44,899 bases of DNA from Streptomycetaceae bacterium (lineage in GTDB: Bacteria; Actinomycetota; Actinomycetes; Streptomycetales; Streptomycetaceae): contig JAFAUH010000095.1 in assembly GCA_019243445.1 (NCBI GenBank), positions 1-44,899 on the forward strand, in the 5' to 3' direction. The notes beneath the pieces were generated by a model. The model did not search any database. It worked only from the letters and a program-made list of their open reading frames with translations, and had not been told where the DNA came from. Numbering within the stretch: position 1 is the first letter of the stretch; the number at the start of each line of letters is the position of its first letter. Below are positions 25,218 to 34,085 of the stretch, one piece after another. The position numbers were made by a program, and so were the translations under genes.

Positions 25218-25840
25218 TTACCGCAGCCCGCGCGCCGCTGCGACTGCTGCGGCGATCACGAAAGCCATCCCGAGCACCGAGCGTGGGAAGCAGCCCTGAG
25301 CCATGGGGATTCCAGAGCTTCTGAGCTGGGCCAGGCGGAACCCTTGGCCTCCGTCTGGGAAGGACGCCGAGCACACCACGCGCACGCGCTCTTGTGGAGC
25401 ATGGCGGCGTACGCTCTCCATGACGCAGTCGAGTGCCTCCGATGGGGCTGGGTTCTTGCCTTGCCCGGTGACATCGATGAGCAGGCCCGCCGGGCCGTTG
25501 GGGAGGCGGGCCCAGAAGGCCGCGGCGTCGCGAGCTCCGGCGGCTTTGGCCTGGGTCCGCGCCTCGGTGAGCATCGGCTGCAGGTGACGCGGGGCGGGCT
25601 GCAGCGACAGGTCGGATTCATTACCGCGAGGTGGCTGCGCACCCCGGAAGCCGTCCACTTGCTCGGCGCTGAGGGAGCGTTTACGCGTGGTGGCCGCATC
25701 GATGACGAGCCCGAATCCGCCAGGGACTTCGGTCAGCAGCGCTGCCCGGTCGGTGGCGTGCTCCGTGACAGCCGCCCCCCGAAGTCCTCCAACGCATCCA
25801 GATCCACCCGCAGATCAGCTATCGGATCCCCCGCTGTCAC
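25218..25840 (-). pseudogene. Unrecognised gene, apparently frameshifted near its start
   Basis: A GTG at 25840 opens a frame starting MTAGDPIADLRVDLDALEDF that stops at 25733. An overlapping second frame continues with EVPGGFGLVIDAAT and, from about residue 60, runs to 25218, ending PRSVLGMAFVIAAAVAAARG. Its codons and residue choice look genuinely coding (FWARLPNGPAGLLIDVTG, VVCSASFPDGGQGF), but there is no good start before the GTG at 25658. Either one gene was broken by a frameshift around 25740-25780, or a short ORF precedes a 146-residue gene (25218-25658). I do not recognise the family; the N-terminal scrap resembles WXG100-like helices only loosely. Confidence 0.4.
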
Positions 25841-25986
25841 TCGCTGTACGGCCAGAGCACGACCCCGCACAGCGCACAGCGCACAGCGGGCACAGGCGCA
25901 GGCGCGACTCGTGGGCCAGCAGGCTCGCGTGCGGCACTCACAGCACCTCTACATGCCGCGTGAGTTCACTGTTTCGCGTGTGTGAC

Positions 25987-26023
25987 GTTACGGCACGGGA
26001 TGGTAACCGGTCGTGTCTAGCTT
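25987..26023 (+). promoter_or_regulatory. Possible GlnR-type region upstream of narK
   Basis: GTTAC (25987) and GTAAC (26003) lie 11 bases apart as inverted half-sites, followed by a TAGCTT -10-like box at 26018. GlnR boxes in Streptomyces are GTnAC/GAAAC half-sites at similar spacing; the fit here is partial. A like GTCAC-N6-GGGAT element with GTTAC occurs before the NnaR gene (27549-27570). Confidence 0.27.
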
Positions 26024-26064
26024 CGATATCGGAAAAAGTATCTCAGGCCGGGAGGCGTGACGTG

Positions 26065-27471
26065 ATGACCACCGCGACCACAGAACCAGGCGTAGGAGCT
26101 GCGGGAGCCGCAGGAGGACGCAAAGGGAGTCGCTGGATCGATAGTTGGGATCCGGAGGACGAGCAGTTCTGGGAGAGCACCGGCAAGCGGGTCGCGCTGC
26201 GCAATCTCGTCGTCTCGATCCTCTCCGAGCACATTGGCTTCTCCATTTGGAGCCTGTGGTCGGTGATGGTGCTGTTCATGGGCCCGAAGTACCACGTAGA
26301 CCCGGCCGGGAAGTTCTTCCTGGTCGCCACGCCGACGCTGGTCGGCAGCATCCTCCGCGTCCCGTATACGTTCGCGGTGGCGCGCTTCGGCGGGCGCAAC
26401 TGGACGATCATCAGTGCGACCCTGTTGCTCGTACCGTCCATCACGGCTGCTTTCATCATGCACCCCGGCACCTCGTACACGACCTTCATGGTGGTCGCGG
26501 CGCTCACCGGTGTCGGTGGGGGTAACTTCGCCTCTTCCATGACCAACATCAACTCCTTCTACCCGCTGCGGAAGAAGGGCTGGGCACTCGGCCTCAACGC
26601 GGGCGGCGGCAATCTCGGCGTGGCCGTCATCCAACTGATCGCGCTACTGGTGATCGGCACCACAGGGGTGATGCACCCGAAGATCGTCCTCGCCGTCTAC
26701 ATTCCCCTGATCGTCGTCGCTGCCGTGTTCGCCGCGGCCTTCATGGACAACCTTGCGCCGGTACGGAACGACACCGGTGCGGCCAAGGAAGTGGCCCGCG
26801 ACGCCCACACCTGGATCGTGTCCTTCCTCTACCTCGGCGCCTTCGGGTCGTTCATCGGCTACAGCTTCGCCTTCGGGCTGGTGCTGCAGAACCAGTTCCA
26901 CCGCACCCCGCTGCAGGCCGCCGCACTCACCTTCATCGGTCCGCTGATCGGCTCGCTGATCCGCCCGGTCGGCGGGCGACTCGCCGACCGCGTCGGCGGC
27001 GCGAAGATCACCTTGTGTGCGTTCCTCGCCATGGCCGCGGTGACGCTGCTGGTCATTGTCGCCTCCCTGCAGAAGTCGCTGCCGCTCTTCCTCGTCGGTT
27101 TCATCGCCCTGTTCACGCTCAGCGGTCTCGCCAACGGCTCCACATACAAGATGATCCCCGGTATCTTCCAGGCGAAGGCTGTGGCTCGCGGGCTCGAAGG
27201 CGAGCAGGCCGCCGCGTACGGGCGGCGGCTCTCCGGCGCCTCGATGGGACTGATCGGCGCAGTCGGCGCACTCGGCGGCCTCGGCATCAACCTTGCTTTC
27301 CGTGAATCCTTCCTCACTGCCAAGAGCGGGGTGCCCGCCTTCGTCGCATTCCTGGTCTTCTACGCGCTGTGCTCTGCGGTGACCTGGGCCGTATACCTCC
27401 GTACCGCTTCCGCAGCCGATCCGGCCGATGCGGCCCAGCCGCAGCGGCAGCTCACTTACGTGGAGGTGTAA
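26065..27471 (+). CDS. narK: Nitrate/nitrite transporter, NarK family
   Basis: 468 residues, twelve predicted helices of the major facilitator superfamily. The cytoplasmic N-terminus RWIDSWDPEDEQFWESTGK leads into EHIGFSIWSLWSVMV. The nitrate signatures GGNFASSMTNINSFYP and LGLNAGGGNLGVA (helix 5) and GPLIGSLIRPVGGRLADRVGG (between helices 8 and 9) are present. GGAGG at 26051 serves the ATG at 26065 or the GTG at 26062. It imports nitrate or exports nitrite. A strong terminator follows at once, and a NnaR-like regulator gene lies next. Confidence 0.93.
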   Translation: MTTATTEPGVGAAGAAGGRKGSRWIDSWDPEDEQFWESTGKRVALRNLVVSILSEHIGFSIWSLWSVMVLFMGPKYHVDPAGKFFLVATPTLVGSILRVPYTFAVARFGGRNWTIISATLLLVPSITAAFIMHPGTSYTTFMVVAALTGVGGGNFASSMTNINSFYPLRKKGWALGLNAGGGNLGVAVIQLIALLVIGTTGVMHPKIVLAVYIPLIVVAAVFAAAFMDNLAPVRNDTGAAKEVARDAHTWIVSFLYLGAFGSFIGYSFAFGLVLQNQFHRTPLQAAALTFIGPLIGSLIRPVGGRLADRVGGAKITLCAFLAMAAVTLLVIVASLQKSLPLFLVGFIALFTLSGLANGSTYKMIPGIFQAKAVARGLEGEQAAAYGRRLSGASMGLIGAVGALGGLGINLAFRESFLTAKSGVPAFVAFLVFYALCSAVTWAVYLRTASAADPADAAQPQRQLTYVEV

Positions 27472-27515
27472 CGACCTGGGGCAATAGGGAGCGGGTTCCC
27501 TATTGCCCCAAGTCG
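27472..27515 (+). terminator. Terminator after narK
   Basis: Fourteen exact base pairs (27477-27490 with 27497-27510), extended by four more after one mismatch, with a 6-base loop, starting at the narK stop codon. Confidence 0.88.
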
Positions 27516-27640
27516 TCACCCATGATGGTCGCGCAACACTGCGGAAGCGTCACTGACCTGGGATCGTTACGTGGAGTTGGCACCATTGTCACCGTTGCAT
27601 GATGGCACCCGGTGGCACATGTCCTGAGCGAGGCAGGTAA

Positions 27641-28810
27641 ATGTACCAAGCGCAGCCAAGCACCAAGTCCGAGCAGGTACCTCCGCTTGCCGGATTCACC
27701 GTGGGCGTGACCGCTGCCCGGCGCGCTGACGAGCTGGCCGCGCTGCTGGAGCGACGCGGAGCCATCGTCCAGCGGGCACCGGCGCTCCGTATCGTCCCGC
27801 TGCCGGACGATGCGGAACTGCTCGCTGCCACAAAGCAGCTGATAGACCAAGGCCCCGACATCGCCGTCGCCACCACCGCGATCGGCTTTCGCGGCTGGAT
27901 CGAAGCCGCCGAGGGCTGGGGCCTCGGCAGCGGGCTGCTGGAGCGGCTGGACGCCGCGGAGTTGCTCGCCCGCGGGCCGAAGGTACGGGGCGCCATTCGG
28001 GCCGCCGGTCTGAAGGAGGCGTGGTCACCGGCGTCCGAGTCGCTCGCCGAAGTGCTGGACCGGCTTCTTGAGCAAGGAGTCTCGGGCACCAGGATCGCCG
28101 TTCAGCTGCACGGCGAGCCCCTGCCCGGTTTCATCGAGGCGCTGCGTGAGGCGGGTGCCGAAGTCGTCAGCATCCCCGTCTACCGCTGGATGGAGCCGGA
28201 GGACATCACCCCGCTCGACCGCCTCCTCGACGCGACGGTGGCCCGCGGCCTCGACGCCCTCACTTTCACCAGTGCGCCCGCCGCGGTCTCGCTCCTCGAC
28301 CGCGCCGAGCGGCGCGGCCTGCTCGATCCGTTCCTCGAAGCGCTCCAGCGCAATGTGCTTGTCGCCTGCGTCGGACCGGTGACGGCGATGCCGCTGGAGG
28401 CGTGTGAGGTGCCCACTGTCCAGCCGGAACGCTTTCGCCTCGGCCCGCTCGTCCAGCTGCTCACGGTCGAACTTCCGCTGCGCGCAAGGGTGTTGCCGGT
28501 CGCCGGACACCGGATGGAGATCCGCGGGCACGCGGTGCTTGTCGACGGCGAGCTGCGCTGCGTACCGCCGGCCGGGATGGCGTTGCTGCGTGCCTTGGCC
28601 CGGCGCCCCGGCTGGGTTGTTCCCCGCGCCGATCTGCTGCGGTCGCTGCCCGGGACGGGATGCGATGAGCACGCCGTGGAGACGGCGATGACCCGACTGC
28701 GGGGGGCATTGGGCGCGCCCAAGATCGTGCAGACCGTGGTCAAACGGGGTTACCGCCTGGCGCTCGATACGGGCGCTGAAGGCAAGTACGCGACGCCCTC
28801 AGCGCCCTGA
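27641..28810 (+). CDS. nnaR: HemD-like/winged-helix nitrate regulator, NnaR type
   Basis: 389 residues. Residues about 15-265 are a uroporphyrinogen-III synthase (HemD) fold (GVTAARRADELAALLERRG, VQLHGEPLPGFIEALREAG, FTSAPAAVSLLDRA). Residues about 290-380 are an OmpR-like winged helix (ELRCVPPAGMALLRAL, then VETAMTRLRGALG, VQTVVKRGYRL). In S. coelicolor a protein of this architecture, NnaR, helps GlnR activate nitrate-assimilation genes; its place next to narK supports the same role. Whether the HemD part keeps enzyme activity or senses a tetrapyrrole is open. It is often annotated simply as HemD. ATG with GAGGCAGG upstream. Confidence 0.87.
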   Translation: MYQAQPSTKSEQVPPLAGFTVGVTAARRADELAALLERRGAIVQRAPALRIVPLPDDAELLAATKQLIDQGPDIAVATTAIGFRGWIEAAEGWGLGSGLLERLDAAELLARGPKVRGAIRAAGLKEAWSPASESLAEVLDRLLEQGVSGTRIAVQLHGEPLPGFIEALREAGAEVVSIPVYRWMEPEDITPLDRLLDATVARGLDALTFTSAPAAVSLLDRAERRGLLDPFLEALQRNVLVACVGPVTAMPLEACEVPTVQPERFRLGPLVQLLTVELPLRARVLPVAGHRMEIRGHAVLVDGELRCVPPAGMALLRALARRPGWVVPRADLLRSLPGTGCDEHAVETAMTRLRGALGAPKIVQTVVKRGYRLALDTGAEGKYATPSAP

Positions 28811-28946
28811 CTGCCGCCGGGGCGGGCCCTCGCCCACCGCTGCCACGTGCACTCACCCGCCCCCTTCGATTACGGTTGCAGGCTGCTCCCCGCACGGAAC
28901 GGAACGGAGCAGAGCGGAACAACGTATGTCAGAAGGGGGAGCCCGC

Positions 28947-31298
28947 ATGGCCGCGCAAGAGGCGCAAGCCCGTACGCAGCCGGAGTCCGCAGCGCCCATC
29001 AAGGAGATCGCCGCCGAGCAGGTGCACCTCGACCGTGTCTACCGGCGGCTCGAGGAGAAGATTCACGAGGCCGAGTTCCTGGTGGACGACGCAGAAAAAC
29101 GCGGCCAGGTCGGCACGCCCGGCGCGCTGGCCGAGCGTGACGCGCAGGTGCACCAGGCCGCCGTGCATCTGCAGCGGCTCAACTCCGAGTTCGAGGACTT
29201 TCTCTTCGGCCGTATCGACCTGCTGCGCGGCAAGGGCGGCAAGCGCGGCCCGGATGGTGCTTTCACGGCCACTGAAGTCGCCGAGGACGCCATCGGTCCC
29301 GGCGATCGCGCTGAGATCGCCGAAACATTGCACATCGGCCGCCTCGGCGTCCTCGATGCCGATTACTCTCCCCTGGTCATCGACTGGCGTGCCCCAGCTG
29401 CCGCCCCCTTCTACCGCTCGACGCCCAAGAACCCCGGCCGGGTGGTGCGCCGCCGTGTCATCCGCAGCAAGGGGCGCCGCGTCCTCGGCGTGGAGGACGA
29501 CCTGATGCGCCCGGAGCTGACGGCCACCCTCGACGGTGAGGAGCTCTCCGTTATCGGCGACGGTGCGCTGATGGCGTCACTCGGCCGCGCCCGCAGCCAC
29601 ACCATGCGCGACATCGTGGCGAGCATCCAGGCCGAGCAGGACACCGTCATCCGTGCCCCCGCCCCCGGCGTCACCGAAGTCACCGGCGGCCCTGGCACCG
29701 GCAAGACCGCGGTCGCCTTGCATCGCGCTGCCTACCTGCTCTACCAGGACCGACGCCGCTACTCCGGCGGTATCCTGGTGGTCAGCCCCACCCCGCTGCT
29801 CGTCTCGTACACCGAGGGTGTGCTGCCGTCGCTCGGCGAGGAAGGGCAGGTCGCGATCCGTGCGGTCGGCTCGCTGGTGGAGGGTGCCCAGGCCGACACG
29901 TACGACGAACCGGCCGTCGCCCGGGTCAAGGGCTCCTCCCGGATGGTCTCCGTGCTGCGCCGGGCCGCCCGCGGCGCGCTCGAGCTGGGTGGCGAGGTGC
30001 CGAGGTCGCTGCGCGTGGTGGCGTTCGGCCGCCGTCTTGAGCTGGACGAACAAGAGCTCGAGCAGATTCGCCGCAGTGTGCTCGGCGGCACCGCCCCGCT
30101 GAATCTGATGCGTCCGCGCGCCCGCAGGCTGCTGCTGGACGCGCTGTGGGAGAAATCTGGACGGGGGCGGTGGGAGGAGTCTGCGCCGGGCCGCCATCTG
30201 GCCGATCCCGAGCTGATTGCCGAAGCGCGGGAAGGGTTCGACGAGGACGTCTCCACCGAGCAGGAGTTCATTGATTTTCTCGCGGCGTGGTGGCCGGTGC
30301 TCACCCCGCGCCGGGTACTCGCTGCGATGGTCGACGAGCGCAGGCTCGGCCGCTGGTCGCGCCGAGTGCTGACGCAGCGAGAGGTGCGGCAGGTGGCGCG
30401 CTCACTGAAGCGCCTCGACGAGCACGGCAGCGGCAGCTTGAGCGTGCATGACGTGGCGCTCCTCGACGAGCTGCGGGTGCTGCTCGGAACCCCGCCGGAG
30501 CCGGTCAAGCCACGTGACGTCGACCCGCTCGACGAGCTCACCGGCCTGGAGGAGGTGACGACATACGCCGAACGGATGTACGGCCATGGCCGTGGCCGCA
30601 GTCGCCTCGAAGCGCTGGAGCGGGAGCGTACCGAGTATGCCCATGTGATTGTCGACGAGGCGCAGGATCTGACGCCCATGCAGTGGCGCATGATCGCACG
30701 GCGCGGCACCAGCGCCACCTGGACGGTCGTCGGCGACCCTGCACAGAGTTCGTGGAGCGATCCGGAGGAGGCGGCGCGTGCGCGGGACGAGGCGCTCAGC
30801 TCGCGGGTACGGCGGCGTTTCACACTGACCGTCAACTACCGTAACCCTGCTGAGATCGCGAAGCTCGCCGACAAGGTGTTGCGGCTCGCGATGCCCGGTA
30901 TGCCCTCGCCCTCAGCTGTGCGCTCGACAGGCGTAGTGCCCCGATTCACCGCCACCAAAGGGGAGTTGGGGCCGGTGGTGCGGGATGCGGCGCAGCAGCT
31001 GCTCGCGGAAGTCGAGGGAACGGTCGGCGTCGTGGTGGCGATGGGGCGCCGTGCCGAGGCGCGCGAGTGGCTTTCGGGCCTCGGTGATCGCGTCGTGCCG
31101 CTCGGCAGCTTGGAGGCGAAGGGGCTGGAGTACGACGCGACGGTGGTGGTCTCGCCGGCTGAGATTGCCGACGAGAGCCCGGCCGGGCTGCGGGTGTTGT
31201 ACGTGGCGCTGACGCGTGCGACACAGCAGTTGACGGTGGTCTGCGGCGACCGCGACCAGCCGGACGCCAACGGCGTGCCGGACCTGCTGCGTGACTGA
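28947..31298 (+). CDS. HelD-like RNA polymerase-associated helicase
   Basis: 783 residues. N-terminal coiled coil (about 15-75), then UvrD/Rep-like ATPase: Walker A GGPGTGKTAV at about 247, DEAQD near 570, GDPAQSSW, and VNYRNPAEI. HelD proteins bind RNA polymerase and free it from stuck complexes; some actinobacterial forms (HelR) protect against rifamycins. I saw no rifamycin-associated element upstream, so HelR is not claimed. The ATG at 28947 has AAGGGGGAGC at good spacing; the ATG at 28926 is less well placed. A terminator follows at 31352. Confidence 0.85.
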   Translation: MAAQEAQARTQPESAAPIKEIAAEQVHLDRVYRRLEEKIHEAEFLVDDAEKRGQVGTPGALAERDAQVHQAAVHLQRLNSEFEDFLFGRIDLLRGKGGKRGPDGAFTATEVAEDAIGPGDRAEIAETLHIGRLGVLDADYSPLVIDWRAPAAAPFYRSTPKNPGRVVRRRVIRSKGRRVLGVEDDLMRPELTATLDGEELSVIGDGALMASLGRARSHTMRDIVASIQAEQDTVIRAPAPGVTEVTGGPGTGKTAVALHRAAYLLYQDRRRYSGGILVVSPTPLLVSYTEGVLPSLGEEGQVAIRAVGSLVEGAQADTYDEPAVARVKGSSRMVSVLRRAARGALELGGEVPRSLRVVAFGRRLELDEQELEQIRRSVLGGTAPLNLMRPRARRLLLDALWEKSGRGRWEESAPGRHLADPELIAEAREGFDEDVSTEQEFIDFLAAWWPVLTPRRVLAAMVDERRLGRWSRRVLTQREVRQVARSLKRLDEHGSGSLSVHDVALLDELRVLLGTPPEPVKPRDVDPLDELTGLEEVTTYAERMYGHGRGRSRLEALERERTEYAHVIVDEAQDLTPMQWRMIARRGTSATWTVVGDPAQSSWSDPEEAARARDEALSSRVRRRFTLTVNYRNPAEIAKLADKVLRLAMPGMPSPSAVRSTGVVPRFTATKGELGPVVRDAAQQLLAEVEGTVGVVVAMGRRAEAREWLSGLGDRVVPLGSLEAKGLEYDATVVVSPAEIADESPAGLRVLYVALTRATQQLTVVCGDRDQPDANGVPDLLRD

Positions 31299-31351
31299 AG
31301 TGGAGGAGGTTGCCCGCACCGTGTGGGCCTTCGAGCGCGTGGCAGAAGGTG

Positions 31352-31382
31352 AAGGGCTCCCTCCAGGAAGGAGAGAGCCCTT
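31352..31382 (+). terminator. Terminator after the HelD-like gene
   Basis: Eight-base arms AAGGGCTC/GAGCCCTT (31352-31359 and 31375-31382) with further CTCC/GGAG-type pairing inside. Confidence 0.7.
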
Positions 31383-31707
31383 GACGTTTGGTGACACCGA
31401 CCCGCCATGCTCGCCTCGCGGCTAGCGGTCGCTCGTAGCGACAATGGTTGGGCCCGGGGGCTTGGATCGAGCCGGTGCCGCAACCAGATTAACAAATGCC
31501 GCACGCCAACCATTCCCAGGACAGAAATTGCCGGGTCGCGCGTCGAGGTGTCAGGCCGCCCGCAGCGCACTCGCACCGCACTCGTATCGTGGAGGCATCT
31601 GTCCGCCGCTCGGGCCCGGTTATCGCCTACCCAGTGGTAGGCGGGATCATCGGATTGTCTCGTGGCCGCTCCATGGGCACGACACGGAAAAGCGGAGGAA
31701 TGTCGCC
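31383..31707 (+). promoter_or_regulatory. Leader region of the malic enzyme gene with a palindrome
   Basis: About 325 bases without a convincing gene. An exact hairpin or operator CGCCTACC-CAGT-GGTAGGCG lies at 31624-31643, about 65 bases before the malic enzyme start. A long-range 9-base inverted repeat (31443-31451 with 31506-31514) is also present. No clear promoter hexamers were recognised. Confidence 0.35.
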
Positions 31708-33162
31708 ATGGCAACGGCGCCGAGCGTCTCGTACTCGATCACGGTCCGACTGGAGGTCCCCGCGAGCGGGACCGCCGTCAGCCAGCTCACCACGGCAGTG
31801 GAGTCGTCCGGCGGGTCCGTGACCGGTCTCGACGTCACCGCTTCCGGTCACGAAAAGCTGCGCATCGACGTGACCATCGCCGCCACGTCCACCGCGCATG
31901 CCGACGAGATCGTGCACAAGCTGAACGACATCGACGGTCTGGTGATCGGGAAGGTCTCCGACCGTACGTTCCTGATGCACCTCGGCGGCAAGATCGAGAT
32001 GGCGTCCAAGCACCCCATCCGCAACCGCGACGACCTCTCCATGGTCTACACGCCCGGTGTCGCCCGGGTGTGCATGGCGATCGCCGCCAACCCGGAAGAC
32101 GCCCGTCGGCTCACCATCAAACGCAACAGCGTCGCCGTCGTGACCGACGGCTCGGCCGTCCTGGGCCTGGGCAACATCGGCCCTAAGGCCGCGCTGCCGG
32201 TGATGGAGGGCAAGGCGGCTCTCTTCAAGCGCTTTGCCGGGATCGACGCGTGGCCGATCTGCCTGGACACCCAGGACAGTGACGAAATCGTCGCCATCGT
32301 CAAGGCGATCGCCCCTGGCTTCGCCGGCATCAACCTCGAGGACATCTCCGCCCCGCGCTGCTTCGAGATCGAGGCGCGGCTGCGCGAGGCCCTCGACATC
32401 CCCGTCTTCCATGACGACCAGCACGGCACCGCAATCGTCGTACTCGCCGCGCTCACCAACGCGCTGCGCGTGGTCGGCAAGAAGATCGAGGATGTACGGA
32501 TCGTCATGTCCGGCGCAGGCGCGGCCGGTACCGCGATCCTGAAGCTGCTGATCGCGGCAGGCCTCAAGTACGCGGTCGTCGCCGACATCCACGGCGTCGT
32601 GCACAGCGGCCGTACCGATCTGGTGGACGCCTCCGCCGGTTCTGAGCAGGGCTCACAGCTTCGCTGGATCGCAGACAACACCAACCCCGAAAACATCACT
32701 GGCACCCTCCGTCAGGCCGTGCGCGGCGCGGATGTTTTCATCGGCGTCTCTGCGCCGAACGTCCTCGACGGGGAGGACGTGGCGGCCATGGCCGACGACG
32801 CGATCGTCTTCGCGCTCGCCAACCCCGACCCCGAGGTCGAGCCGAGTGTGGCCCGCGCGACGGCCGCCGTGGTCGCCACCGGCCGCAGCGACTTCCCCAA
32901 CCAGATCAACAACGTGCTGGTCTTCCCCGGGGTCTTCCGTGGCCTGCTGGACGCACAGTCGCGTACCGTGAATACCGACATGATGCTGGCCGCGGCGGGT
33001 GCGCTGGCCGATGTCGTGGCCGACGACGAGATCAATGCGAATTACATCATCCCCAGCGTCTTCAATGACAAGGTGGCGGGCGCTGTCGCCGGCGCGGTAC
33101 GTGAGGCCGCCAAGGCGTGCGGTCTCACGGCCCCGCACTCGGTCCCCAGTGCCGTCCAGTAG
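31708..33162 (+). CDS. ACT-domain malic enzyme
   Basis: 484 residues. Converts malate to pyruvate and CO2 with NAD(P). Residues 1-78 form an ACT domain (SYSITVRLEVPASG), usually a small-molecule sensor, joined to the catalytic part. That part shows MVYTPGVARV, DGSAVLGLGNIGP, EDISAPRCFEIE, FHDDQHGTA and the nucleotide-binding SGAGAAGTAI. This ACT-fused form is typical of actinobacteria. The ATG at 31708 has GGAGGA eight bases upstream; the open frame to 31444 is not supported. Cofactor choice cannot be read with certainty. Confidence 0.94.
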   Translation: MATAPSVSYSITVRLEVPASGTAVSQLTTAVESSGGSVTGLDVTASGHEKLRIDVTIAATSTAHADEIVHKLNDIDGLVIGKVSDRTFLMHLGGKIEMASKHPIRNRDDLSMVYTPGVARVCMAIAANPEDARRLTIKRNSVAVVTDGSAVLGLGNIGPKAALPVMEGKAALFKRFAGIDAWPICLDTQDSDEIVAIVKAIAPGFAGINLEDISAPRCFEIEARLREALDIPVFHDDQHGTAIVVLAALTNALRVVGKKIEDVRIVMSGAGAAGTAILKLLIAAGLKYAVVADIHGVVHSGRTDLVDASAGSEQGSQLRWIADNTNPENITGTLRQAVRGADVFIGVSAPNVLDGEDVAAMADDAIVFALANPDPEVEPSVARATAAVVATGRSDFPNQINNVLVFPGVFRGLLDAQSRTVNTDMMLAAAGALADVVADDEINANYIIPSVFNDKVAGAVAGAVREAAKACGLTAPHSVPSAVQ

Positions 33163-33179
33163 CGGGCCGTGACGGCCCG
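33163..33179 (+). terminator. Short hairpin after the malic enzyme gene
   Basis: Arms CGGGCCG/CGGCCCG right after the stop codon, loop of three bases. Small but in the right place for a terminator. Confidence 0.45.
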
Positions 33180-33567
33180 TCCACGGCGTAGTAGTCGGCG
33201 TGGGCAGTCGGCGTGGGCAGCCGGCGTGCCAGTGCGCCAAAACAGCTCGCGCGTCGCACGGACCGGGGCTGCCGGACGCCTTATGGTGAGCGGCAGCCAC
33301 GGCCTACAAACCTTTCGCTGCGCTGTCAGAAGCAGGCGGAGCGTCACCAAGCCGACGCAGTGGCGCTTTTCGTGTGACTCTCTCGGGTGCCGGATTGGCT
33401 TTCTCGCCGCAGGTAGGGGCAGGATGCGTATCCGGGCGAGAGGTTATTGCGGCAGCCCCGGGCCCGTGAGTGTCCGAGGGGCATGGCAGCATCGGCTTCA
33501 ACGTGCCCGACATGCGGTTCCACCGCGTGGCACGCCTCATCGGCAAGAAGAATACGGGAGTACGAAT
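33180..33567 (+). other. Non-coding gap before the HU gene, with a 13-base repeat
   Basis: Nearly 390 bases without a supported gene. Two exact 13-base units GTCGGCGTGGGCA (33194 and 33207) and a third diverged unit (33220) form a short tandem repeat. The frame open through this gap into the HU gene has no coding character. The promoter of the HU gene should lie here but I could not place it. Confidence 0.5.
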
Positions 33568-33849
33568 ATGAACCGCAGTGAGCTGGTGGCCGCTCTGTCC
33601 GAGCGCGCAGAGGTGACCCGCAAGGACGCCGACGCCGTTCTGGGCGCTTTCGCCGAGGTCGTGGGCGAGGTCGTCGCCAAGGGCGACGAGAAGGTCACCA
33701 TTCCCGGCTTCCTGACCTTCGAGCGCACCCACCGTGCCGCTCGCACCGCGCGCAACCCGCAGACCGGCGACCCGATCGACATCCCGGCCGGCTACAGCGT
33801 GAAGGTCGCCGCGGGCTCCAAGCTTAAGGAAGCCGCAAAGGGCGAATGA
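33568..33849 (+). CDS. hup: Nucleoid protein HU
   Basis: 93 residues, standard HU length. Binds and bends DNA as a dimer. MNRSELVAALSERAEVTRKDADAV, the GFLTFERTHRAARTARNPQTG arm and the final SKLKEAAKGE are all canonical, and there is no Lys/Ala-rich tail, so it is the short HU of Streptomyces (HupA type) rather than the long HupS. GGGAG eight bases before the ATG. A strong double hairpin follows. The likely promoter lies in the 390-base gap upstream. Confidence 0.96.
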   Translation: MNRSELVAALSERAEVTRKDADAVLGAFAEVVGEVVAKGDEKVTIPGFLTFERTHRAARTARNPQTGDPIDIPAGYSVKVAAGSKLKEAAKGE

Positions 33850-33855
33850 TCATCC

Positions 33856-33926
33856 GACGCCGGAGAGACACACGGCGTCAACGCCAGGGGCGGCCATCCC
33901 GATGGGGTGGCCGCCCCTGGCGTTTT
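33856..33926. terminator. Double terminator after hup
   Basis: First hairpin with GACGCCG/CGGCGTC arms (33856-33879). Second with exact 17-base arms (33880-33896 and 33908-33924) closed by CCC/GGG and followed by TT. It also lies downstream of the convergent murA. The remaining 160 bases to murA show nothing clear. Confidence 0.9.
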
Positions 33927-34085
33927 CTCGTTATTTCTTGCTCGCTTCTTTTCTTTGCCCGCTTCTCCGCCTGCTCGCAGGCTTCGCGGACCGCCGTCGT
34001 GCCGAAGGCGCGCCCCTCGATCGGAACTCTCGGCGGCCACTTCCGCCTGCTCGCGTGTGTCGCTCACGATCAGGCGTGCGTTTGG

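Noticed and set aside
22853-26064. Attachment-site repeat of the ssrA 3' end and an integrase
   Set aside because: By eye there is no second copy of the tmRNA 3' end and no integrase or transposase frame in the patch.
28811-28946. Rifamycin-associated element that would mark a helR gene
   Set aside because: I could not find such an inverted repeat in the 136 bases upstream, so only a HelD-like role is claimed.
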